Assembly: GCA_035760645.1 (NCBI GenBank)
Contig: DASTSO010000141.1
Span: 11,136-75,135, forward strand
Source of the DNA: DASSTY01 sp035760645
GTDB taxonomy: Bacteria; Gemmatimonadota; Gemmatimonadetes; Gemmatimonadales; GWC2-71-9
Direction of reading: 5' to 3'
Length of the DNA: 64,000 nucleotides
Shown here: positions 34,363-40,488 of the stretch, piece by piece
How the letters are laid out: each line of letters starts with the position of its first letter
How positions within the stretch are numbered: position 1 is the first letter of the stretch
Notes under the pieces: generated by a model
Seen by the model: the letters and a program-made list of their open reading frames with translations, nothing else
Told to the model about the DNA's origin: nothing
Database searches by the model: none
Program-made: the position numbers and the translations under genes

Positions 34363-34407
34363 CTTCACGACCGCTTCACGGGGACGCCCCGGGGTGCGGA
34401 GTAGGTT
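34363..34407 (+). promoter_or_regulatory. CTTCAC-N5-CTTCAC box and -10 of the multicopper oxidase gene
   Basis: CTTCAC at 34363-34368 is repeated exactly at 34374-34379 (11-nt period); a weaker GTTGAA lies one period upstream at 34352. A -10-like TAGGTT at 34402-34407 starts 22 nt after the second hexamer, the same spacing as at the nos operon promoter. The oxidase ATG is at 34471. Confidence 0.62.
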
Positions 34408-34470
34408 CGTTGCCGGTAACCGAGTCCAGCAGAGACGGTTGCCCGCACAGACCTCTACCGCGAGCCCGAC

Positions 34471-35553
34471 ATGTCCGAGACCACGGTCCCCGACGTCCCC
34501 GAAACGCTCCCCACCAGCCGTCGCGCTTTTCTCCGCAAGGGTGCGGTCGCCGCCGTCACGCTGCCCACGGCCTCGGCGCTGTTGAGCGCCTGCGCCGGCG
34601 AGACGCCGGCGCCGCCCACGAAGACCACCAGCGCCGGGGCCGCCACGCCGCCGGTGGCGGCTCCCAGGATCAAGTCGCCCGCGGAGCGGGCGGCCGCGAT
34701 GGACGCGATGCACGAGAAGGGCATCAAGGCCTTCCCGGCGAAGACCGCGGTCATGGGCAACCAGCCGCTCGCGCCGAAGCTCGTGGGCGGCGTCAAGGTC
34801 TTCGAGCTCACGGCCAAGCGGATGAAGTGGGAGACGGCGCCGGGACAGTTCGTCGACGCCATGGCCTTCAACGAGCAGGTGCCGGGCCCGCAGATCCGCT
34901 GCCGCGAGGGCGACCGCGTGCGCATCGTCGTCACGAACGAGCTCGACCAGTCCACGGCGGTCCACTTCCACGGCCTCGAGGTGCCGAACGACCAGGACGG
35001 CGTGCCGTTCATCACCCAGCCGCCGATCAAGCCGGGCGAGACGCACACCTACGAGTTCACGGTGCCGAACGCCGGCAGCCACATGTACCACTCGCACCAC
35101 AACTCCGCCTACCAGACGCCGATGGGGCTCCTCGGCGCCTTCCTGGTGGAGCCGAAGCGGCCGGCGCGGATCGAGAAGGCGGACCTCGACTACACGATGA
35201 TCCTCAACGACGGGATGCACGGCTTCACGCTCAACGGCAAGAGCTTCCCGGCCACCGAGCCGATCAAGGCGAAGCTGGGGCAGAAGGTGCGCATCCGGTA
35301 CATGAACGAAGGCTCGATGATCCACCCGATGCACCTGCACGGGATGCACATGACGGTGTTCGCCAAGGACGGCTGGCTGCAGCCGCAGCCGTGGAAGTGC
35401 GACACCCTCAACATCGCCCCGGGCGAGCGGTGGGACGTGATCGTCGAGTGCACCAACCCGGGCGTCTGGGCGTTCCACTGCCACATCCTCTCGCACGCGG
35501 AGTCGGAGCACGGGATGTTCGGCATGGTCACGGCGCTGATCGTCGAGAAGTGA
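34471..35553 (+). CDS. Two-domain multicopper oxidase (small laccase type), Tat-exported
   Basis: 360 residues. The twin-arginine signal SRRAFLRKGAVAAVTLPTAS ends near a lipobox-like LLSAC. Domain 1 provides HFHGLEVPNDQDG and YHSHHNSAYQTPMG, type 2/3 copper ligands without a cysteine. Domain 2 provides HPMHLHGMHM and HCHILSHAESEHGM, giving the type 1 Cys and Met plus trinuclear ligands. A type 1 site only in domain 2 marks a two-domain laccase-like oxidase. It is not NirK, whose type 1 Cys is in domain 1. It may oxidise Cu(I) or phenolics and protect NosZ copper supply; this is inferred from its neighbours and shared promoter box. Confidence 0.87.
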   Translation: MSETTVPDVPETLPTSRRAFLRKGAVAAVTLPTASALLSACAGETPAPPTKTTSAGAATPPVAAPRIKSPAERAAAMDAMHEKGIKAFPAKTAVMGNQPLAPKLVGGVKVFELTAKRMKWETAPGQFVDAMAFNEQVPGPQIRCREGDRVRIVVTNELDQSTAVHFHGLEVPNDQDGVPFITQPPIKPGETHTYEFTVPNAGSHMYHSHHNSAYQTPMGLLGAFLVEPKRPARIEKADLDYTMILNDGMHGFTLNGKSFPATEPIKAKLGQKVRIRYMNEGSMIHPMHLHGMHMTVFAKDGWLQPQPWKCDTLNIAPGERWDVIVECTNPGVWAFHCHILSHAESEHGMFGMVTALIVEK

Positions 35554-35590
35554 GCCGCGGCGAGGGCTGAGCGGCGAGCACGCCGATACG

Positions 35591-35627
35591 GCAGCGCCCC
35601 GGGAGCGATTCGCTTCCGGGGCGCTGC
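35591..35627 (+). terminator. Long hairpin after the multicopper oxidase gene
   Basis: GCAGCGCCCCGGGAGCG (35591-35607) pairs with CGCTTCCGGGGCGCTGC (35611-35627) over 17 bp with one G-T wobble and a 3-nt loop. It begins 37 nt after the stop codon. No T-tract follows, so it may end transcription with Rho or protect the mRNA end. Confidence 0.55.
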
Positions 35628-35962
35628 GCCGTCCGGGCGGGTGGAACGTACCGGAGGGCGTGCGCTGCATCACCGCCGCCGCCCCCCGGAGCCCCCATCC
35701 TGACAGTCCGGTCGGCGGCGGTCGCGGGGCGCTGGGTGCCCGCGCGGCCGCCGGAAGGTGCGGTGCCGCAGCTCGTCGGTGGTGCAGGAAGTCGGACCCT
35801 CCCCGCAGGTCGTCCCACTCGCCCTCCCGCGGTCGTGCGCTCGCCTCGCTCGTCCGGGCCCCAGGATCGGGCCCGGGCCACCCGGCCGGGTTCCACGCCG
35901 ACGGCGCTGCCGTCGGCCACGAGATGCTGACGAGGTTGGCGACGAGGGCTTCGCGAGGAGGG
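35628..35962. other. 335-bp gap without a recognisable gene
   Basis: Between the hairpin and the next gene no frame has a ribosome-binding site plus a protein-like product; several frames stay open only because of the high GC. The promoter of the downstream three-gene cluster should lie here, but I see no convincing -10/-35 pair and no CTTCAC repeat. Confidence 0.5.
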
Positions 35963-36883
35963 ATGACGATGACGGCACCAGGCGCGCGACCCGGCAAGGG
36001 GTCCGGTAAGAACAAGGGCACGGCCGACACGGGCTTCGACGCCTCGAGCGGCACGAGCTCCGGCACGAGCTCCGGCACGCGTGCGGGCAGCAGCGTCGCC
36101 GCGACCGGCACGGCCGGCGCGGCCGGCGCGAGCGGCGCGAGCGGCACGAGCGGCACGAGCAACACCGCCGGCGCGAGCGGCATGAGTGGGGCGAGCGGGA
36201 GCAGCGGCGGCGGCGGCGGTGGCCAGAGCACGCGCGAGCAGCTGCGCGAGGCGCGGAACGAGGTCGTCGGCAAGGCCAAGCAGACGCTGACCCAGGCGCG
36301 CGACAGCGCCACCTCCAGCCTCTCCGACAGCAAGCGGAGTCTCGCCGATCAGGTCGGCAGCGTGGCCGGCGCGCTCGGCGCGACGGGCAATCACCTCCGC
36401 GATCAGAACCAGCCGAAGCTGGCCGACATGACCGACAGTCTGGCCGGGCAGGTCGACCGCTTCGCGGGCTACCTGCGCAACGCCGACTTCGGGGCGATGC
36501 AGCGCGACGTCGAGGATCTCGCGCGGCGCTCGCCGACGGCGGTGGTGGGCGGCGCCTTCGCGCTCGGCCTGCTCGCCGCGCGCTTCCTCAAGAGCTCCGA
36601 GCGGCGGCGCCACGAGGACGAGGCGCGCGGCTTCGGGCGCACCGAGTACGGGCCGCGCGGGCGCGCCGACCGCTCCGACCGCGACGACCGCGAGTACGAG
36701 CGTGCCTACGGCAGCGGCACGCGGCGCGACAGCTACGGCCGGCGCGCGGCCTACGGCCAGCCGTCGCCGGGGCAGACGCCGTTCGGCGGCCCGACGTACG
36801 GGCAGAGCGCCACGGGCGAGCCCGGCTTCGGCACGACGACTCCTCCGGGAGGTTTCACAGGAGGGAGCGATGCCGGAGTTTAA
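35963..36883 (+). CDS. Low-complexity, membrane-anchored protein of an envelope-stress-like cluster
   Basis: 306 residues. The first ~85 residues are Gly/Ser/Thr/Ala repeats (GASGASGTSGTSNTAGASGM, GSSGGGGGG). The central part (about 90-190) is helical and resembles apolipoprotein/LEA-like helices (REQLREARNEVVGKAKQTLTQARDSA, SSLSDSKRSLADQVGSVAGAL). One membrane helix (RSPTAVVGGAFALGLLAARFL) follows, then a charged, Gly/Tyr-rich tail. The pattern is that of proteins associated with DUF3618 and DUF1469 partners. ATG 35963 follows GAGGAGGG; longer frames reach back to 35660 but are not protein-like. Its end overlaps the next gene by 14 nt. Confidence 0.75.
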   Translation: MTMTAPGARPGKGSGKNKGTADTGFDASSGTSSGTSSGTRAGSSVAATGTAGAAGASGASGTSGTSNTAGASGMSGASGSSGGGGGGQSTREQLREARNEVVGKAKQTLTQARDSATSSLSDSKRSLADQVGSVAGALGATGNHLRDQNQPKLADMTDSLAGQVDRFAGYLRNADFGAMQRDVEDLARRSPTAVVGGAFALGLLAARFLKSSERRRHEDEARGFGRTEYGPRGRADRSDRDDREYERAYGSGTRRDSYGRRAAYGQPSPGQTPFGGPTYGQSATGEPGFGTTTPPGGFTGGSDAGV

Positions 36884-37274
36884 GCCCAGTGTACAGGAGC
36901 GCTCGATCGGCGAGCTCTTCGGCAAGCTGACCGAGGACATGACCCTCCTGATGCGTCAGGAGGTCGCGCTCGCCAAGGCGGAGATGAGCCAGAAGGTCTC
37001 GCGCGCCACCAGCGACATGGTCGCGGTGGGCGCCGGGGCCCTCGTCGCCCTCGTCGGCGGGCTGGCGATCGTGGCGGCGGTGATCCTGGTGCTCGTCGCC
37101 ATCGGCATCACGCCCTGGCTCTCCGCGCTCATCGTCGGCGTGGTGATGGGCCTGGCGGGCTACGTGATGCTCCAGCGCGGGCTCAAGCAGCTCCGGCAGG
37201 TCGACCCCGCCCCGCGGCGGACCATGGAAACCCTCAAAGACGACGTCCAGTGGGCGAAGGAGCAGCGGCCATGA
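36870..37274 (+). CDS. Phage-holin-family / DUF1469 (YqjE-like) membrane protein
   Basis: 134 residues. An amphipathic N-terminal helix (SIGELFGKLTEDMTLLMRQEVALAKAEM) is followed by two membrane helices (AVGAGALVALVGGLAIVAAVILVLVAI and PWLSALIVGVVMGLAGYVML) and a charged tail with METLKDDVQWAKEQ. This is the usual layout of DUF1469 (holin superfamily III, YqjE) proteins, which commonly sit beside DUF3618 genes and are linked to envelope stress. RBS AGGAGGGAGCG; 14-nt overlap with the upstream gene and 4-nt overlap with the downstream gene. Confidence 0.87.
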   Translation: MPEFKPSVQERSIGELFGKLTEDMTLLMRQEVALAKAEMSQKVSRATSDMVAVGAGALVALVGGLAIVAAVILVLVAIGITPWLSALIVGVVMGLAGYVMLQRGLKQLRQVDPAPRRTMETLKDDVQWAKEQRP

Positions 37275-38461
37275 ACGAGTACCAGCGAACGGACCGGGAC
37301 ACCGACGAGCTCGCGCGCGGCTACGAGACCGCCGATGTGTCGGGCGCCGCGAGCGCGGCGGGCGCGGCGGGCGCGGCGATGGGCGGGGGCGACTTCGAGG
37401 ACCGCGGCGCCGGCCGGAGCCCCGAGGAGATCGAGCGCGAGATCGAGCGGACCCGCAGCCGCATGAGCCGCGACATCGACGCCCTCGGCGAGAAGCTGAG
37501 CCCCCGCAATCTCGCCTCCGAGGCGCAGGACCGGATCACCGGCGCCGCGCAGGACGCGGGCCGGGGGCTCATCGACGTGATCCGCGATAACCCGCTCCCC
37601 GCCGCCGCCGTGGGCGCGAGCGTGGCGTGGCTCGTCATGAGCGCGCGCGGCTCGGGCGGCTCGCGTCAGTCCGACCGCGGCTACGCCGGCCGCCGCTACG
37701 GCGGCTACTACGCCGGCGGCGAGCGCGGCTTCGCCGACGCGGCCGGCAGCTACGGCAGCTACGGCAGCTACGGCAGCTACGGCGGCTACGGCGGCGCCTA
37801 CCGCGGCGGCGGCTACGAGGGGGAGTTCAGCGAAGAGGAGGGCCGCCTCGGCCGCGCGAAGCACGCGGTGAGCGACACCGCGAGCGAGGTCGCCGACCGG
37901 GCGGGCGAGCTCAAGGAGCGCGCCGCCGACACCGCCCACCGGCTCACCGATCGCGCGAGCGACATGGCGAGCCACGCCGGCGACCGCGCGAGCGACATGG
38001 CGAGCGACGCGCGGTGGCGGCTGCAGCGCTTCGGCGACCGTGCGCAGGAGACGCTCCGGCGCCAGTCGCACGAGAATCCGCTCCTCGTCGCCGCCGGCGC
38101 CGCGGTGCTGGGGCTCGCGCTCGGCTTCCTCCTCCCCTCGACGCATAAGGAGGACGAGCTCATGGGCCACGCCCGCGACGAGGTCATGGAACGCGCCGAG
38201 GAGACGGCCGAGCGGGTGAAGGACACCGCCATGGACCAGGCGCAGCAGGTGGCCGACACCGTGAAGTCCAGCGTCCAGGAGCACAAGCAGGACCTGAAGG
38301 ACGTCGCCAAGGACGTGGGCCAGCAGGTCAAGGGCCAGGTGAAGGAGGCCGCCGGCGAGGTCAAGCAGGAGGCGAAGGACGCCGCTCGCGGCAAGACCAC
38401 CGACAGCGGCACCGGCACCGGCACCGGCAGCAGCAGCACCGGCGGCCAGGCCACCATCTGA
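37271..38461 (+). CDS. DUF3618 protein with SYG repeats and LEA-like C-terminal helices
   Basis: 396 residues. The DUF3618 motif RSPEEIEREIERTRSRMSRD (then IDALGEKLSP) is at about 54-83. A membrane helix (NPLPAAAVGASVAWLVM) follows, then a Gly/Tyr-rich segment with five 9-bp DNA repeats encoding SYG/GYG units. Helical repeats come next (SDTASEVADRAGELKERAAD, DRASDMASHAGDRASDMASD), a second helix (PLLVAAGAAVLGLALGFLLP), and about 100 residues of Lys/Glu/Ala LEA-like helices (KSSVQEHKQDLKDVAKDVG). Likely a membrane-associated stress protein. ATG overlaps the DUF1469 stop (ATGA); a perfect terminator follows. Confidence 0.82.
   Translation: MNEYQRTDRDTDELARGYETADVSGAASAAGAAGAAMGGGDFEDRGAGRSPEEIEREIERTRSRMSRDIDALGEKLSPRNLASEAQDRITGAAQDAGRGLIDVIRDNPLPAAAVGASVAWLVMSARGSGGSRQSDRGYAGRRYGGYYAGGERGFADAAGSYGSYGSYGSYGGYGGAYRGGGYEGEFSEEEGRLGRAKHAVSDTASEVADRAGELKERAADTAHRLTDRASDMASHAGDRASDMASDARWRLQRFGDRAQETLRRQSHENPLLVAAGAAVLGLALGFLLPSTHKEDELMGHARDEVMERAEETAERVKDTAMDQAQQVADTVKSSVQEHKQDLKDVAKDVGQQVKGQVKEAAGEVKQEAKDAARGKTTDSGTGTGTGSSSTGGQATI
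37745..37789. repeat. Five 9-bp tandem repeats encoding SYG/GYG units
   Basis: GGCAGCTAC occurs four times (37745, 37754, 37763, 37772), then GGCGGCTAC at 37781. It lies within the DUF3618 gene and encodes a Gly/Ser/Tyr low-complexity stretch. Repeat length keeps the frame if copies are gained or lost. Confidence 0.9.
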
Positions 38462-38488
38462 CCGCACCGGACCGCGGTGATGCACGAC

Positions 38489-38523
38489 GTAGGGGCGACC
38501 GGCCGGTCGCCCCTACGATTTTT
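38489..38523 (+). terminator. Intrinsic terminator, perfect 28-bp palindrome plus T-tract
   Basis: GTAGGGGCGACCGG at 38489-38502 is followed directly by its exact reverse complement (38503-38516), then GATTTTT. It ends the DUF1469/DUF3618 operon and lies 5 nt from the end of convergent hemN. The GTAGGG...CCCTAC core is shared with the hairpin at 45854. Confidence 0.9.
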
Positions 38524-38527
38524 GTGG

Positions 38528-39928
38528 TCACACGGTGCGCGAATACCGGGGCGTCGCGGGGCCCGCGCGGACGTGCGGGTCGAACCGCATCGCCACGTTG
38601 CGCACGAGCAGCCGGCCGGCGTCGGTGACCGCGAGCCCCGCGGGCCCGCGCGCGACGAGCCCGTCCGCCTCGAGGTCGTCGAGCGACGCGATCTCGGCGG
38701 CGAGGTAGTCGGCGACGTCGAGCCCGAGCTCGGCCGAGAGCGCGGGCCAGTCGAGCCGGAGATCGCACATGAGGCGCATGATGACCCGCCCGCGCACGTG
38801 GTCGTCAGCGGTGAGCGCGTAGCCGCGCGCGACCGGGAGCCGGCCCGCGTCGAGCGCCGCGGCGTACGCGTCGAGCGCCTTGTGGTTCTGCCAGTAGAGC
38901 CCGCCGGCGAACGAGATCGCCGACATCCCGAAGGCGAGCAGGTCGGCGCCGCCGCGCGTGCTGTAGCCCTGGAAGTTGCGCTGCAGCGTCCCCGCGCGCT
39001 GGGCCACGGCGAGCTCGTCCTCGGGCCGCGCGAAGTGGTCGAGGCCGACGTGGACGTAGCCCGCCGCCGTGAGCCGCTCGATGGCGCACGCGAGCAGGTC
39101 CACCCGCGCCTCGGCGTCGGGCAGCGCCGCGCGCTCGAGGAGCCGCTGCGCCGGGCGCATCCACGGCACGTGCGCGTAGCCGAAGACGGCGAGCCGGTCG
39201 GGGGCGAGCGCGAGGACGTCGTCGAGGGTGCGGGCGAACGTGGCGGGCGACTGGTGCGGCAGGCCGTAGATGAGGTCCACGTTGACCGAGGCGAAGCCCG
39301 CGCCGCGGAGCCACGCGACCGCGCGCGCCGTCTCGGCGGGCGTCTGGATCCGGTTCACGGCGCGCTGCACCACCGGATCGTGGTCCTGCACGCCGATCGA
39401 GGCGCGGTTGAATCCCGCCTCGGCGAGCGCCTCGACCTGCGCGAGCGTGAGCCGCCGCGGGTCGATCTCGACCCCGGCCTCGACATCCGCCGCCGGCGCG
39501 AAGTAGGTCCAGAGGAGCCGGCCCAGCTCGCGCAGCTCGTCGGCGGCGAGGAAGGTGGGCGTGCCGCCGCCCAGGTGCACCTGGCCGACGCGCCGGCGCG
39601 CCTCCGGCCCGGCGCCGGCGAGCGCGCCCACGACCTCGAGCTCCCGGGCGAGGCGGGCGAGATACGCGGCGCCCTGGCTCCGGTCGCGCGTGATGACGGT
39701 GGTGCAGCCGCAGTACCAGCAGAGCGACTGACAGAAGGGGAGATGGACGTAGAGCGAGAGATCGCGCGCCGTCGCCGCCGGATCGGCGCGCAGCGCGTCG
39801 AGCCGCTCGCGCACCGCGGCTTCGTCCACCGTGTCACCGAAGTGCGCGGCCGAGGGATACGAGGTATAGCGCGGCCCGGCGACGTCGTAGCGCCGCAGCG
39901 TGTCGCGGTCGGGAAGCACGAGGGTCAT
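38528..39928 (-). CDS. hemN: Oxygen-independent coproporphyrinogen III oxidase HemN
   Basis: 466 residues, close to the 457 of E. coli HemN. Radical-SAM cluster motif LPFCQSLCWYCGCTTVIT (C-x3-C-x2-C-x-C), N-terminal PRYTSYPSAAHFGD, GGGTPTFL, EIDPRRLT, FNRASIGVQDHDP, DLIYGLPHQ and GLDHFARPEDELA are all typical of true HemN rather than the HemW chaperone. It decarboxylates coproporphyrinogen III without O2, so heme can be made during anaerobic N2O respiration. ATG start; the Rrf2 regulator lies 16 nt upstream in the same operon. Confidence 0.94.
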   Translation of the reverse strand: MTLVLPDRDTLRRYDVAGPRYTSYPSAAHFGDTVDEAAVRERLDALRADPAATARDLSLYVHLPFCQSLCWYCGCTTVITRDRSQGAAYLARLARELEVVGALAGAGPEARRRVGQVHLGGGTPTFLAADELRELGRLLWTYFAPAADVEAGVEIDPRRLTLAQVEALAEAGFNRASIGVQDHDPVVQRAVNRIQTPAETARAVAWLRGAGFASVNVDLIYGLPHQSPATFARTLDDVLALAPDRLAVFGYAHVPWMRPAQRLLERAALPDAEARVDLLACAIERLTAAGYVHVGLDHFARPEDELAVAQRAGTLQRNFQGYSTRGGADLLAFGMSAISFAGGLYWQNHKALDAYAAALDAGRLPVARGYALTADDHVRGRVIMRLMCDLRLDWPALSAELGLDVADYLAAEIASLDDLEADGLVARGPAGLAVTDAGRLLVRNVAMRFDPHVRAGPATPRYSRTV

Positions 39929-39944
39929 GGCGGAGTGGGGTCGG

Positions 39945-40400
39945 TCACTTGAGGGCGGCCGCCGTCGCCGAGGGCGAGCGCGGCCCGACGCCGCCCGGCG
40001 AGGCGAGGAGGTCGGCGACGGTGGTCTTCGCGAAGAACGCGTTCATCTGGTCGCGCACCGGCTTCCAGCGGTGGTGCGCGGCGCAGGGCCGCACGTCGCT
40101 GCAGGCGGTCCGGCCGAGGATGCAGACCGGCCCCCCCGAGGGCAGGAACGGCGCCACGATCGTGTTCAGATGCACGCGGTCGGGCGCGTGGGCGAGGCGG
40201 AACCCACCCTGCGGGCCCCGGGTGCTCAGGAGCACCCCGGCGCGGGCGAGCTGATGCAGGGTCTTCGAGAGATAGTTGCGCGGCACGTCGAGCGCCTCGG
40301 CGATCTCGGGGACCCGGGCGGGCCGCCCCTCCGCCTCCGCGGCGGCGATGTAGGCCACCGCCTTGAGCGCGTATTCGGCCGTCTGCGGCAGCGTCAGCAT
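39945..40400 (-). CDS. Rrf2-family [2Fe-2S] transcriptional regulator (NsrR/IscR-like)
   Basis: 151 residues. Rrf2 winged helix: LPQTAEYALKAVAYIAA, then VPEIAEALDVPRNYLSKTLHQLARAGVL and the wing STRGPQGGFRLA. The cluster-binding loop has Cys93, Cys100 and Cys106 (C-x6-C-x5-C), close to but not identical with the NsrR (x4,x5) and IscR (x5,x5) spacing as I recall them. It is first in an operon with hemN, a pairing seen for NO- or iron-responsive Rrf2 proteins. An AT-rich dyad in the divergent promoter region is its likely operator. Which signal it reads (NO, iron or redox) cannot be decided from sequence. ATG with AAGGCGGAG upstream. Confidence 0.88.
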   Translation of the reverse strand: MLTLPQTAEYALKAVAYIAAAEAEGRPARVPEIAEALDVPRNYLSKTLHQLARAGVLLSTRGPQGGFRLAHAPDRVHLNTIVAPFLPSGGPVCILGRTACSDVRPCAAHHRWKPVRDQMNAFFAKTTVADLLASPGGVGPRSPSATAAALK

Positions 40401-40419
40401 GGGCTCCGCCTTTCATTCG

Positions 40420-40435
40420 TCATGCATATATGATA
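40420..40435. promoter_or_regulatory. AT-rich dyad overlapping divergent -10 elements; candidate Rrf2 operator
   Basis: TCATGCATATATGA (40420-40433) is an imperfect palindrome (five of seven pairs) and the main AT-rich island in this region. TATGAT at 40429-40434 fits a -10 for the rightward decarboxylase gene, and TATCAT on the minus strand (40435-40430) fits a -10 for the Rrf2-hemN operon. A repressor bound here would block both. Confidence 0.5.
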
Positions 40436-40488
40436 AACTCCCGGCACGCCGCGGGGCAGGCCCGCGGCCCGGACCCGACCCGACGCTC

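Noticed and set aside
34471..35553. Copper nitrite reductase nirK
   Set aside because: Domain 1 lacks the type 1 Cys (HSHHNSAYQTPMG) and the Cys is in domain 2, so this is a two-domain multicopper oxidase.
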